Source: an uncultured Bacteroidota bacterium
GTDB taxonomy: Bacteria > Bacteroidota > Bacteroidia > AKYH767-A > 2013-40CM-41-45
Reading direction: 5' to 3'
Assembly (NCBI GenBank): GCA_937871435.1
Contig: CALMQM010000013.1
Location: forward strand, 1-64,000
Length of the DNA stretch: 64,000 bases
Positions 54,560-63,775 of the stretch are shown here, in pieces; position 1 is the first letter of the stretch, and each line of letters begins with the position of its first letter. The position numbers and the translations under genes were made by a program. The notes below the pieces were generated by a model that was given only the letters and a program-made list of their open reading frames with translations, was not told the origin of the DNA and searched no databases.

Positions 54560-55798
54560 ATGAAAACAAGATTATCTTTCCTGTTAGTATTGCTCCTGTC
54601 CGCTCTTAACAGTAAGGCGCAATGGGTACAACAGAATTCGCTTCCCGGTTCAAGCAGAAGCAGAGCTGCAGCATTCACGATCGGAACAAAAATTTACGTT
54701 GTCGGCGGTTACAATGTGAATGGCGCTGTTCTGAATGATTTTTGGGAATATGATATTCCTTCTAACACATGGTTGCAGAAAACCAATTTTCCCGGTCAGG
54801 CACGATATGGTGCCACAACATTTGTATTGAATGGCAGAGGTTACATTGCAACAGGTGCGAATGACTTTGGATACCTTGATGATTTATGGGAATTCAATCC
54901 GGCCACTGATTCCTGGGCGCAGCGCGTCGGCTTACCTGTTGGATCGGCGCAGCACGAGAATCAACGGAGAGAAGCCTTTTCTTTTGTCATCGGAAATAAA
55001 GCGTATCTCGGAGGAGGAGACGGATTTGTATTCACTCCGAATTCAACATTCAACTATGCATTTTTTGATTTGTGGGAATACAATCCCAACGGACAAGTAT
55101 GGACGCACAAATCCGATGTTCCGGATTTTTTAGGAAGAAATATGTCGATCGGTGTTTCTCTGTTTGATAAAGCATTTATTGGTCTCGGATGTGATGTAGA
55201 CCAAACTACCAACCGAACATCTTTTTGGGAATACGATCCTGTTTCGGACACATGGATAGCGAAAGCGGATTTTCCTAATAATTTTACAACCGACCCAAGT
55301 GCATTTGTTCTCGATTCTTCCATTTACGTTGTTGGCGGTGTGAACCTGAATCCTGTTAGTGCTAGCAATCAGGTGATGAAATACGATCCGCAATCAGACA
55401 CCTGGACGCCGGAAGCAAATTTTTCCGGAGGAATTGTAGCAGGTGAAATCGCTGTGTCAGCAGGAAGCAGTGCTTTTGTAGGAACAGGATTTACTTCGGC
55501 ATTCAATACGCGGACTGATCTGTGGGAATATACTCCATTGAATACAGGGCTGCATGTAGCCTATGAAAAGAATAAGTTGAAGGTGTTTCCCAATCCGACT
55601 ACGGACAAATTGTTCTTGAGTTCAATGAATGAGGAATACGAAATTGAAGTGTTGGATGCAACAGGGAAAGTTCAGATCATGGAAAAAAATTCACCTCAAT
55701 CTGTATCTGTGAATCATCTAAATGCCGGGGTGTATACAATAAACATTATCGACAGAAACGGAAATATCAGTCATGAACAGTTTGTAAAAATTGACTGA
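54560..55798 (+). CDS. Kelch-repeat protein with T9SS sorting domain
   Basis: 412 residues. Signal peptide about 1-20 (LLLSALNSKAQ). Six Kelch-like blades follow, each with a GG or G pair and a W: GTKIYVVGGYNVNGAVLNDF, GRGYIATGANDFGYLDDLWE, GNKAYLGGGDGFVFTPN and others, closed near residue 325. FPNPTTDKLFLSS (about 345 on) starts a T9SS type A sorting domain ending GVYTINIIDRNG. It is probably displayed on the surface as a binding propeller; the partner is unknown. Confidence 0.88.
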   Translation: MKTRLSFLLVLLLSALNSKAQWVQQNSLPGSSRSRAAAFTIGTKIYVVGGYNVNGAVLNDFWEYDIPSNTWLQKTNFPGQARYGATTFVLNGRGYIATGANDFGYLDDLWEFNPATDSWAQRVGLPVGSAQHENQRREAFSFVIGNKAYLGGGDGFVFTPNSTFNYAFFDLWEYNPNGQVWTHKSDVPDFLGRNMSIGVSLFDKAFIGLGCDVDQTTNRTSFWEYDPVSDTWIAKADFPNNFTTDPSAFVLDSSIYVVGGVNLNPVSASNQVMKYDPQSDTWTPEANFSGGIVAGEIAVSAGSSAFVGTGFTSAFNTRTDLWEYTPLNTGLHVAYEKNKLKVFPNPTTDKLFLSSMNEEYEIEVLDATGKVQIMEKNSPQSVSVNHLNAGVYTINIIDRNGNISHEQFVKID

Positions 55799-55833
55799 TC
55801 AGAACAACTGAAATTTTACTTTACTTCGTTGGT

Positions 55834-55880
55834 AAAGGAATGTGATTACATCAAAATATGATGTGAATTGCATTCCTTTT
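55834..55880 (+). terminator. Long-stem terminator after the Kelch gene
   Basis: About 20 pairs can form between 55834-55853 and 55859-55879, with one bulged G and two G-U pairs, around a 5-base loop; an A/T-rich, T-rich tail follows. The stem is long but A/T-rich, so its strength is uncertain. Confidence 0.7.
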
Positions 55881-55991
55881 ATTATTTTGTAGACGAATAT
55901 TCAGAATGTTTATGCGCGGCATTATCAGCAAAGAATAGATACACTGAGCCCGGCATTCATAAGATTTTGTAAAACCCCAAATACTGAAGCA

Positions 55992-56414
55992 ATGAAAAAT
56001 CCGATTTATCCGTGTCTTTGGTTTGAGCAGCAGGCAAAAGAAGCCGCTACGTATTACTGTTCTGTTTTCAAAAACTCTAAAATTATTTCTGAAAATCCGA
56101 TCGTCGTGATTTTTGAGTTGAATGGAAATAAGTTTATGGCATTGAACGGGAGAACAAAATTTAATTTTACTGAAGCAGTTTCATTTGTTATCGAATGTGA
56201 GGATCAGGCAGAAATTGATCATTACTGGAATGAACTCACCCGTGAAGGAAAAGAAAGTATGTGCGGATGGCTGAAAGATAAATACGGTGTTTCGTGGCAA
56301 GTCGTTCCGGCAATTCTGGGAGAATTAATGAGCGATCCGGAGAAAGGTCCACGTGTAGTGGAAGCATTTATGAAAATGAAAAAATTTGATATCGCAACAC
56401 TCTTAAAAGCCTGA
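55992..56414 (+). CDS. VOC family protein, PhnB/3-demethylubiquinone-like
   Basis: 140 residues. IYPCLWFEQQAKEAATYYCS starts the 3-dmu-9_3-mt (PF06983) subfamily of VOC, followed by MALNGRTKFNFTEAVSFVIE, DHYWNELTREGKESMCGWLK and DKYGVSWQVVP. Despite the family name it lacks methyltransferase motifs; the role is unknown. It ends 6 bp from the convergent small membrane protein. Confidence 0.87.
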   Translation: MKNPIYPCLWFEQQAKEAATYYCSVFKNSKIISENPIVVIFELNGNKFMALNGRTKFNFTEAVSFVIECEDQAEIDHYWNELTREGKESMCGWLKDKYGVSWQVVPAILGELMSDPEKGPRVVEAFMKMKKFDIATLLKA

Positions 56415-56420
56415 AAAACG

Positions 56421-56750
56421 CTATTCAAAGACAAGATACAATCCGATGCAAAGCAAAGAAATCGAAATGGAAGTGACTCCATAGAGTATCCAGTAATACA
56501 AATCCGGAACAGGATTGGTGAGTGAAAGCACACAACTGAGAAAACCCATAAAGGCACCAACAAGGAGAAAGATGAATCCTCTGCTTTGTCTGCGTGCATA
56601 TTTTATCTTTTTAAACTCCCGGATATAAGACTCTATACTTTCAGGTTCATGACCCTGAGCCTGCAGTTCATCCTGAATAGCCTGAGTATTTTTATTCTCC
56701 GAAATCCATTGAAGGATTTGCTCCCGGTTCAATGCGATGAGTGTAGTCAT
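56421..56750 (-). CDS. Small membrane protein, unknown
   Basis: 109 residues from the ATG at 56750 (complement). An ATG at 56828 would add 26 hydrophobic residues and cannot be excluded. A helical, polar N-terminal part (REQILQWISENKNTQAIQDE, SIESYIREFKKIKYARRQSR) is followed by two membrane helices (GFIFLLVGAFMGFLSCVLSL and LYYWILYGVTSISISLLCI). No family is recognised. It is divergent from asnB and convergent with the VOC gene. Confidence 0.62.
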   Translation of the reverse strand: MTTLIALNREQILQWISENKNTQAIQDELQAQGHEPESIESYIREFKKIKYARRQSRGFIFLLVGAFMGFLSCVLSLTNPVPDLYYWILYGVTSISISLLCIGLYLVFE

Positions 56751-56940
56751 TTGAGAAGATATTGCAAGAAGAGGAAGAAGGGGAATACCAATATAGGCAA
56801 ATTCTTTTATTTTACAATACTTAAACATTTACTGTATGATTTCGTAGGATTAAACCGGATTGATCTTTCGACTCTGGCCGGATTTCATTCTGCGAAAAAT
56901 TCTCTTTATCTTTCTGTTCAACCTTTATAATCGAGTTTGT

Positions 56941-58608
56941 ATGTGTGGTATTGTCGCGGTTTTCGAAGTAAAAAATAAGGCTTCTGTTTTGCGTCCCCAG
57001 GTTTTGGATATGTCAAAAAAAATCCGTCACCGGGGGCCCGACTGGTCCGGAATATTCAGTGACGAACATGTACTGATGGCGCATGAACGACTGGCCATTG
57101 TAGATCCACAAAGCGGAGGGCAGCCACTATACAGCGAAGATAAAAATCTGATCCTGGCAGTCAATGGTGAAATATACAATCATCAGGAGCTAAGAAAAGA
57201 ATTGAACGATTATACTTTTTTGACTCATTCAGATTGTGAGGTTATTCTGGCTTTATATAAAAAGAAAGGGATTCATTTTTTGGAAGACCTGAACGGAATT
57301 TATGCGTTTGCACTCTACGACAAAATCAACAATTGTTATTTTATCGCGAGGGATCACATGGGAATTATTCCGCTCTACATGGGTTGGGACACATATGGCA
57401 ATTTCTATGTTGCGTCGGAATTGAAAGCACTGGAAGGTATCTGCAACAAAATTCAGGAGTTTTTGCCGGGACATTATTTGTATAGTAAGAATGGACACGA
57501 ATTGCAAAAATGGTACACCAGAGACTGGATGCAATTTGAAAATGTGAAGGACAACAGTTCCGACATTTCAAATTTGCGGCAATCCCTTGAAGCCGCTGTT
57601 CACCGTCAACTGATGAGTGATGTTCCGTATGGAGTACTTCTTTCCGGAGGATTGGATTCATCTATTATTTCTGCTATCACGAAAAAGTTTGCTCCCAAGC
57701 GCATCGAATCGGATGATACACAGATGGCGTGGTATCCTCAATTGCATTCTTTTGCAGTTGGATTGAAAGGGTCGCCGGATCTCGCAGCTGCGAAGCAAGT
57801 TGCAGCGCATATCGGTTCGGTTCATCATGAAATTAATTTCACTGTACAGGAAGGACTGGACGCGATCAGTGATGTGATTTATCATCTGGAAACGTATGAC
57901 GTGACAACAATACGCGCTTCAACGCCGATGTATTTATTGGCACGAGTGATCAAATCAATGGGCATCAAAATGGTTTTGTCAGGCGAAGGAGCCGATGAAA
58001 TATTTGGCGGCTATTTATATTTTCACAAGGCACCCAATGCACAGGCATTTCATGAAGAAACTGTTCGCAAGCTTAGTAAATTACATTTGTATGATTGTTT
58101 GCGGGCTAACAAGTCTCTTGCAGCATGGGGAATAGAAGGTCGTGTTCCGTTTTTAGACAAAGAATTTATGGATGTCGCGATGCGATTAAATCCAGCGGAG
58201 AAAATGGCAGGCAATGGCAAAATGGAAAAATGGATTCTTCGAAAAGCTTTTGAAGACTATTTGCCGGAAAGTATTGTGTGGAGGCAAAAGGAGCAATTTA
58301 GTGATGGAGTCGGATACAGCTGGATCGATACCTTGAAAGCAGTCGCTGCCGAAAGTGTAACAGACGAGCAATTGGCGAATGCAAAATTTCGTTTCCCGAT
58401 TCATCCACCGATGAGTAAAGAAGAATACAGATACCGGGTAATTTTCAGTCAGCATTTTCCTTCTGACTCAGCAGCCGCATGTGTACCTTCTGTGAAATCT
58501 GTTGCCTGCAGTACACCGGAAGCGCTTGCATGGGATGCCTCTTTTAAAACGATGAATGATCCATCAGGCAGAGCTGTGAAAAGTGTACATAACAGCGGGT
58601 ATAAATGA
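56941..58608 (+). CDS. asnB: Asparagine synthetase B (glutamine-hydrolysing)
   Basis: 555 residues from the ATG at 56941. The start is fixed by MCGIVAVF, because C2 is the N-terminal glutaminase nucleophile after removal of the methionine; an ORF start further upstream is wrong. Glutaminase domain about 1-200 with RHRGPDWSG and NGEIYNHQ; synthetase domain with the PP-loop SGGLDS (235-240) and SGEGADEIFGGYLYFHKAP. It makes asparagine from aspartate, ATP and glutamine in the cytosol. Length is normal for AsnB. A terminator follows. Confidence 0.96.
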   Translation: MCGIVAVFEVKNKASVLRPQVLDMSKKIRHRGPDWSGIFSDEHVLMAHERLAIVDPQSGGQPLYSEDKNLILAVNGEIYNHQELRKELNDYTFLTHSDCEVILALYKKKGIHFLEDLNGIYAFALYDKINNCYFIARDHMGIIPLYMGWDTYGNFYVASELKALEGICNKIQEFLPGHYLYSKNGHELQKWYTRDWMQFENVKDNSSDISNLRQSLEAAVHRQLMSDVPYGVLLSGGLDSSIISAITKKFAPKRIESDDTQMAWYPQLHSFAVGLKGSPDLAAAKQVAAHIGSVHHEINFTVQEGLDAISDVIYHLETYDVTTIRASTPMYLLARVIKSMGIKMVLSGEGADEIFGGYLYFHKAPNAQAFHEETVRKLSKLHLYDCLRANKSLAAWGIEGRVPFLDKEFMDVAMRLNPAEKMAGNGKMEKWILRKAFEDYLPESIVWRQKEQFSDGVGYSWIDTLKAVAAESVTDEQLANAKFRFPIHPPMSKEEYRYRVIFSQHFPSDSAAACVPSVKSVACSTPEALAWDASFKTMNDPSGRAVKSVHNSGYK

Positions 58609-58639
58609 GATTGTACTTTAACAACAATTAACAGTGATA

Positions 58640-58675
58640 GTAAATGAAGTATTTCACTTCATTTACATTTTATTT
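58640..58675 (+). terminator. Intrinsic terminator after asnB
   Basis: GTAAATGAAGT (58640-58650) and ACTTCATTTAC (58656-58666) form a perfect 11-bp stem with a 5-base loop (ATTTC), followed by a T-rich tail ATTTTATTT. Confidence 0.78.
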
Positions 58676-58827
58676 CCGGGAAAATCATTCTTTTTATTTG
58701 CCTGCTGTTGTTCATAATTCCAAAAATATTTGATACCGGTAATTTGTGAATTGAATATTTTTATTGAGTAAATCAAAATCTTCAATTCCTGTTCTGTGAT
58801 TCCACGGACTTTTAATAAACCCAAACT

Positions 58828-59292
58828 ATGATTCGTATTCGTATCCTTATTCTTTGTTACATTATATCTTCATTCTTCGTGCAGGCTCACGCGCAATCGA
58901 ACAGCAAATTCAATAAAGCGCTGGCAGATTCGCTCGGTGCTGATGAATATGGAATGAAAAAATATGTGCTGGTTATTTTAAAAACTGGAGAAGTAACAAT
59001 CACTGATCAGCATGTTAAGGACAGCATTTTTGCAGGACACATGGCTAACATTGTTCGTCTTGCCGGATTGGGGAAGTTGACTGTTGCCGGACCGTTAGAA
59101 AAGAATGATCATAATTACCGGGGAATTTTCATTTTCAATGTAGCAACTGTAGAAGAAGCTCAGAGTTTGGTTCAGACTGATCCGGCAGTAATCTCTAAAG
59201 TATTAGCAGCAGAGATGTATCCCTGGTATGGATCAGCGGCATTGCCTATGTATTTGAAATATCACGATGAAGTGAAATCAAAGGATTTCTAA
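58828..59292 (+). CDS. Exported YciI-like protein
   Basis: 154 residues. The signal peptide ends near VQAHAQ at about residue 23. The rest is a YCII/YciI-like ferredoxin fold: KYVLVILKTGEVTITDQHVK, FAGHMANIVRLAGLGKLTVA, GPLEKNDHNYRGIFIF and VEEAQSLVQTDPAV, with the conserved histidine in GHMAN and aspartate in QTDPA. YciI proteins are normally cytosolic, so export is unusual. The function is unknown. It lies between asnB and the M23 peptidase. Confidence 0.82.
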   Translation: MIRIRILILCYIISSFFVQAHAQSNSKFNKALADSLGADEYGMKKYVLVILKTGEVTITDQHVKDSIFAGHMANIVRLAGLGKLTVAGPLEKNDHNYRGIFIFNVATVEEAQSLVQTDPAVISKVLAAEMYPWYGSAALPMYLKYHDEVKSKDF

Positions 59293-59335
59293 GTGATCTT
59301 TAGCTTTGGGTCAATCCATTTCAAAAAAAACTGAT

Positions 59336-60766
59336 ATGAAAAAGAAATTTCTTGTGTTCATAGCTTTGGTATTTGTAGGTTTTCTTCCTGCTGTGCATGC
59401 GCAAACAGATAGAACGGAACAGGTAATTTATAATACTGAAAATATAAATTCTCCGGGGCATCCTTGTCTGTATCAGTCAGATTATTTTGAGATGGAAAGC
59501 AGATGCAATGCAAATGCTGAAAAAATCGGAGTAGAAAAAATATCTGCTTCACAATCTGTTGTAGCATTGAACTGGCCTCTTCGTGCAGCAAATGGATTTG
59601 ATGTATGCGACTTTTATTATGTAGCCGCCTATGTTGATCAAAATCCTGCAAGCTCGGTTTTTCAGGATTTCAACTGTGGACAAAATACCTATGACGGGCA
59701 TAGAGGAACAGACATTGCAATCGGGCCTTTTCCGTTTTATATGATGGAACACAGCCAGGTAGAAGTAATTGCGGCAGCAGATGGAATTATTGTGGACAAA
59801 CACGATGGTGAGAGCGACAGAAATTGTGTGGGTTCAGGGAGCGGACTTACAGCAAACACGATTGTGTTGCAACACACCGATGGTTCACGAACGATTTACG
59901 CTCACATGAAAACAAATTCTGTGACAACAAAAAATATCGGAGACGCGGTTTCTTCAGGAGAATACCTGGGAGTTGTAGGAAGTTCCGGCAGTTCCGGTGG
60001 TCCACATCTTCATTTTGAAGTATGGTCAGGGAGCAGCATGAGTACACTTGTGGATCCTTTTTCGGGCTCATGCAATTTACTGAATGCAAATTCATGGTGG
60101 GCAACACAAAAGCCATATACTGAAACCGAAGTCATCAAAGCTTCAGTGCACACAACAGACATTTCTTTTCCTCCATGTCCAACCACAGAAATTCCGAATG
60201 AGAGTGACACTTTTTCAATTCCTTTTCAGGGAGTCGGACTGGCGCCGGGTTACGCGAAGTTTTACATTTTCATACGTAATTCAGTAAGCGGCGGGAATGT
60301 GGATTTGAAAATTCTAAACCCCAATGGAAGTACGTTTAATTCATGGTCAGTAACACTTTCTATCACGAGTCGGTTGAGTTATGCCGGCTTTTCAAAATTG
60401 TTGCCGGTCACTCCGGGTTTGTACACTTTCCAGGCAACCTACAATGGGATTACATGTTCGCATGAATTCAGAATTGTATCAGCAAATTCCATTGATGAAA
60501 CAGAGGATGAATGGCAATTTCTTTCGGTAACTCCTAATCCTGTTCTCTCGTTTAGCATGCTGGAATCTATAAAACCGGTATCAGATGCTCAATTATCTGT
60601 CTACAACAGTTATGGTCAGCTTGTAAAAAGAGAATATCACTTGCAGGGACAGCAGTTTGTTTTTTATCCGGCAGAATTGTCAGCAGGGATATACTATTTC
60701 ACGTTGGTGGACAAAGGAAATATTGTTGGACGAAAGAAGGTGATGGTTATGAAAAATGCCAACTAA
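59336..60766 (+). CDS. M23 metallopeptidase with T9SS sorting domain
   Basis: 476 residues from the ATG at 59336 (an in-frame TTG at 59306 is rejected). Signal peptide about 1-22. The LytM/M23 zinc site is complete: H122 and D126 in GHRGTDIAIG, H190 in TIYAHMKTN, and H224 and H226 in GGPHLHFEVW. Two cysteine-rich loops flank it. A beta-sandwich-like region follows (about 275-390), and VTPNPVLSFSML (about 400 on) starts the sorting domain ending GIYYFTLVDKGN. It should cut peptidoglycan or peptide cross-links of other bacteria or act in the envelope; surface delivery suggests the former (inference). Confidence 0.9.
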   Translation: MKKKFLVFIALVFVGFLPAVHAQTDRTEQVIYNTENINSPGHPCLYQSDYFEMESRCNANAEKIGVEKISASQSVVALNWPLRAANGFDVCDFYYVAAYVDQNPASSVFQDFNCGQNTYDGHRGTDIAIGPFPFYMMEHSQVEVIAAADGIIVDKHDGESDRNCVGSGSGLTANTIVLQHTDGSRTIYAHMKTNSVTTKNIGDAVSSGEYLGVVGSSGSSGGPHLHFEVWSGSSMSTLVDPFSGSCNLLNANSWWATQKPYTETEVIKASVHTTDISFPPCPTTEIPNESDTFSIPFQGVGLAPGYAKFYIFIRNSVSGGNVDLKILNPNGSTFNSWSVTLSITSRLSYAGFSKLLPVTPGLYTFQATYNGITCSHEFRIVSANSIDETEDEWQFLSVTPNPVLSFSMLESIKPVSDAQLSVYNSYGQLVKREYHLQGQQFVFYPAELSAGIYYFTLVDKGNIVGRKKVMVMKNAN

Positions 60767-60875
60767 TCTTCTCCTGTTAAATTGTGCATTGTGTTAAGTG
60801 TGATTCAACAGAATATACAAAATGAAATATTCTGTACCTTGCCTGAAATTTAGAATCACTATTTAACAAAATCAG

Positions 60876-61313
60876 ATGGCAAGGACAAGCACATACCTGA
60901 ACTTTCCGCGTTCGACGGAAGAAGCATTTAATTTTTACAAATCAATTTTCGGCGGAGAATTTACTCGTGGAGGCATTGCCCGATTCGGTGATATTCCTGC
61001 AATGGATGGAGCACCTCCAATAGCAGATGCAGACAAAAACCTTGTCATGCATGTGGAGCTTGCAATCACAGGTGGACACATGTTGATGGGAACCGATGCG
61101 CCTGAGTCAATGGGCTTCGCTGTCAACTTTGGGAACAATGTTCACATCAATCTTGAGCCGGATACAAAAGCAGAGACCCGAAAATTGTTTGCTGCCCTAT
61201 CTGCCGGAGGAAAAGTGACAATGGAATTGCAGGATATGTTTTGGGGAGCCTATTTCGGAAGCTGTATCGATAAATATGGGGTGCAGTGGATGTTTAACTG
61301 CGAGGAAAAATGA
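60876..61313 (+). CDS. VOC family protein, PhnB-like
   Basis: 145 residues. TYLNFPRSTEEAFNFYKSIF, GGEFTRGGIARFGDI, then HVELAITGGHMLMGTDAPE and MFWGAYFGSCIDKYGVQWMF match PhnB-like VOC proteins. Its last codons overlap the start of the TPR gene by 4 bp (ATGA), so the two are translated together. The substrate is unknown. Confidence 0.88.
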   Translation: MARTSTYLNFPRSTEEAFNFYKSIFGGEFTRGGIARFGDIPAMDGAPPIADADKNLVMHVELAITGGHMLMGTDAPESMGFAVNFGNNVHINLEPDTKAETRKLFAALSAGGKVTMELQDMFWGAYFGSCIDKYGVQWMFNCEEK

Positions 61314-62128
61314 TCCAACGCAATTTGTTTCGGAATTTCAATTGGTATAGCGCATTATTGTATACCATGATCTTTTCCCCGACAGTTATCATTGCTCAAT
61401 CGGATTCTTTGAAGAAAGATCAGATTAACGTTAGACATGACACCTCTGAATTTCCAAACATCAGAAACAAGATAAAAGATCAAACATTTTTCATTGAACT
61501 TGATCACAATGATTTGAATGCATATATCCGTCGTTCTCTTTTGGAGTATCAGATAGGAGAATATGCGGCGTGTATAAAAGACAACACAGAAATTTTACGT
61601 CTGGTCCCGAATTCAACGGATGCTTATGGTAACAGAGGATTGTCCTATGTGTTTCTTGAAAAATATAAAGAAGCAATAGAAGACTTATCAAAAGCGATTG
61701 AACTTGCTCCGGATAAACCTGTCTGTTATGTCAATCGGGCATTTGCAAAAAGTCAGCAAGGGAATTATCAGGAGGCGATAGATGATCTTGACAAAGCAAT
61801 TGCGCTTGATTCACAATATGCTAAAGCCTATGCAAACCGTGGATTCAATAAAAAGAAACTGGAAAAATACAATGAATCATTACAGGATTTTGATCAGGCA
61901 TTGAAATTAAATCCGGCGTATACAGAAGTGTACATAAACAGAGCTTTTACAAAAGTGAAATTGAAAGATTTTGACGGAGCCATCTCGGATATAAACATGG
62001 CTCGTCAATATTCACCTGGTATGGAGACCGCCGATTTCTATGTTAATCGTGGAAAAATATATGAAGAGAAAGGCGACAAGATAAACGCGGAGAAGGATTT
62101 TAAGAAAGCTTCAGAATTGAATAAGTAA
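61310..62128 (+). CDS. Exported TPR protein
   Basis: 272 residues. Signal or anchor about 10-29 (ALLYTMIFSPTVIIAQ). Six tetratricopeptide repeats follow, among them NAYIRRSLLEYQIGEYAACI, TDAYGNRGLSYVFLEKYKEA, KPVCYVNRAFAKSQQGNYQE and AKAYANRGFNKKKLEKYNES. The 34-residue spacing with Y-N-R-G/A is typical of the TPR_1/Sel1-free group. It is probably a periplasmic scaffold. It overlaps the VOC gene by 4 bp and lies 14 bp before a GNAT gene. Confidence 0.9.
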   Translation: MIQRNLFRNFNWYSALLYTMIFSPTVIIAQSDSLKKDQINVRHDTSEFPNIRNKIKDQTFFIELDHNDLNAYIRRSLLEYQIGEYAACIKDNTEILRLVPNSTDAYGNRGLSYVFLEKYKEAIEDLSKAIELAPDKPVCYVNRAFAKSQQGNYQEAIDDLDKAIALDSQYAKAYANRGFNKKKLEKYNESLQDFDQALKLNPAYTEVYINRAFTKVKLKDFDGAISDINMARQYSPGMETADFYVNRGKIYEEKGDKINAEKDFKKASELNK

Positions 62129-62142
62129 GAATGTGTTAGATC

Positions 62143-62601
62143 ATGTTGAAATTAGTCAGAACCGATTCATCAAATCAGGATTTTCAAAACCTTGTAAAGG
62201 CTCTTGATAGTGAATTGAAACAAAGAGATGGCGAGGAACATACTTTTTTTGCGCAGTTCAACAAAATAGATTTGATTCGCCATGTTGTTGTAGCCTATCA
62301 AAACAATGAAGTTGTAGGATGCGGAGCAATGAAGGAATATACTTCCGGCGCAATGGAAATAAAAAGAATGTTTGTTCCTTTCGAGCAACGTGGAAAAGGT
62401 ATTGCAGGGAATGTTTTGGATGAATTGGAAAAATGGGCTCAAGAACTAGGTTACAGTAAATGTATTCTGGAAACCGGATTGAAACAACCGGAAGCCATCC
62501 GCTTGTACGAAAAAAACAAATACCTTCGTATTGCAAATTACGGTCAGTACGAAAAGGTCAGCAGCAGTGTTTGCTTCGAAAAGATACTTCCAACACGATA
62601 G
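62143..62601 (+). CDS. GNAT family acetyltransferase
   Basis: 152 residues. Strand IRHVVVAYQNNEVVGCGAMK, then the acetyl-CoA loop MFVPFEQRGKGIAGNVLDEL (Q/RxxGxG/A pattern) and GYSKCILETGLKQPEAIRLY with YLRIANYGQY at the end. This is the amino-group acetyltransferase fold; the substrate is unknown. It is 14 bp after the TPR gene and likely co-transcribed. Confidence 0.92.
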   Translation: MLKLVRTDSSNQDFQNLVKALDSELKQRDGEEHTFFAQFNKIDLIRHVVVAYQNNEVVGCGAMKEYTSGAMEIKRMFVPFEQRGKGIAGNVLDELEKWAQELGYSKCILETGLKQPEAIRLYEKNKYLRIANYGQYEKVSSSVCFEKILPTR

Positions 62602-62700
62602 GCAATCATCAGTTTATGAGAACGTGTTGAATTTTAGAAATGAAAAACTTTATTCCATCAGCGTTGCGGAGTACATTCTTTATTTAACAGTTTTTATTTC

Positions 62701-63264
62701 ATGAATCTTCCGCATCCTAAATTAGTTGATTTATTACAAAGAGCATATTCGGCGGAGAAGGCAGCCGCTTTTGCTTATCAGGGTCATGCGGGTTCAATTA
62801 AAGATCCTGTACATAAGAAGCTGGTCAGACAAATTGAAATTGATGAATGGAATCATCGGCAAGAGGTGCTCACTATTATGCAGCAGTATGAGGTTTCTGT
62901 TTCGAAATATTATGAATTCAGATTTCATGTGATAGGAAAATTGATTTCATATTCCTGTTATGTCATCGGATGGTTTATGCCTTACTATTTTGCAGGCCGA
63001 CTGGAAAGCGGAAATGTCTGTGAGTATTTTCGTATGATGCATTATTTTCATGAACTTGGAATCACATCACATGATAAAATACTATATGAGATGGGAATGA
63101 AAGAAAAAGAACACGAAATTTATTTTCTACAAAATATTCAATCCAACAAACTGTTACCAATCTTTGAGAAAGTATTTAATTGGGGGAAAAGCAAAAGTTT
63201 TAATGACATAGATTTGGAGAAGAAATATCCTGTTGAAGAGTCGGATATTTATTGTAAAAAATGA
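62701..63264 (+). CDS. Ferritin-like diiron protein (COQ7-like pattern)
   Basis: 187 residues. Acidic and histidine residues fall at E19, E49-x-x-H52 (EWNH), E102 and E135-x-x-H138 (EKEH). The spacing is close to the diiron site of COQ7/ferritin-like proteins, where E, ExxH, E and ExxH recur. A hydrophobic helix (ISYSCYVIGWFMPYYF) lies between them, as in membrane-bound COQ7. Bacteroidota use menaquinone, so ubiquinone synthesis is not expected and another oxidation or iron-related role is likely. The gene is monocistronic. Confidence 0.75.
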   Translation: MNLPHPKLVDLLQRAYSAEKAAAFAYQGHAGSIKDPVHKKLVRQIEIDEWNHRQEVLTIMQQYEVSVSKYYEFRFHVIGKLISYSCYVIGWFMPYYFAGRLESGNVCEYFRMMHYFHELGITSHDKILYEMGMKEKEHEIYFLQNIQSNKLLPIFEKVFNWGKSKSFNDIDLEKKYPVEESDIYCKK

Positions 63265-63454
63265 AGCACTCATTGAAATACTTTTTTGGGTTTGTAAAAA
63301 AATAAGGGAAAACAAACCAAGGATGATTCTGTGGATACAAAGAATGTAAGATCGCCTAGAGACCAATGAATTTATAAAACTATTTGATTGAAAAAAAATT
63401 GGAAAAGTATTTATAGTCTTATCAAAATAAAACAGGTAAAGAAGAGTTGCTGAA

Positions 63455-63775
63455 ATGGTAAAATCAAATCGTTCAAGAGGTCAAAAGCGTATTTGTAAAA
63501 ACGGACATATATATTATAAAAGCAGTGATTGTCCGGTTTGCCCTCTTTGTGAAAAACTCAAACCAGTAGGAGCTGAATTTTTGATGCTTCTGGCAGCACC
63601 TGCGAGAAGAGCATTGGAAAACGCAGGAATAAAAACATTGAAGCAACTTTCGAAGAAAACTGAAGAGGAGATCCTTTCATTACACGGAATTGGGCCATCG
63701 TCTATACCCATATTAAAAAAGTCATTAAAAGAAGCAGGACTTCAACTAGCAGGTAGAATGCACAACAGAATGTAG
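63455..63775 (+). CDS. Zinc-ribbon protein with RNA polymerase alpha-CTD-like HhH domain
   Basis: 106 residues. The N-terminal 33 residues are basic, with C14, H18, C26, C29 and C32 (KRICKNGHIYY, DCPVCPLCEKL), a likely zinc ribbon. The rest is a helix-hairpin-helix unit like the RNA polymerase alpha C-terminal domain: LAAPARRALENAGIKTLKQL, EEEILSLHGIGPSSIPILKK. It should bind nucleic acid. The function is unknown; it lies alone, 190 bp after the ferritin-like gene. Confidence 0.78.
   Translation: MVKSNRSRGQKRICKNGHIYYKSSDCPVCPLCEKLKPVGAEFLMLLAAPARRALENAGIKTLKQLSKKTEEEILSLHGIGPSSIPILKKSLKEAGLQLAGRMHNRM

Noticed and set aside
55992-56414. 3-demethylubiquinone methyltransferase activity for the VOC protein
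   Set aside because: The family name is historical; the sequence lacks SAM-binding motifs and the organism probably uses menaquinone.
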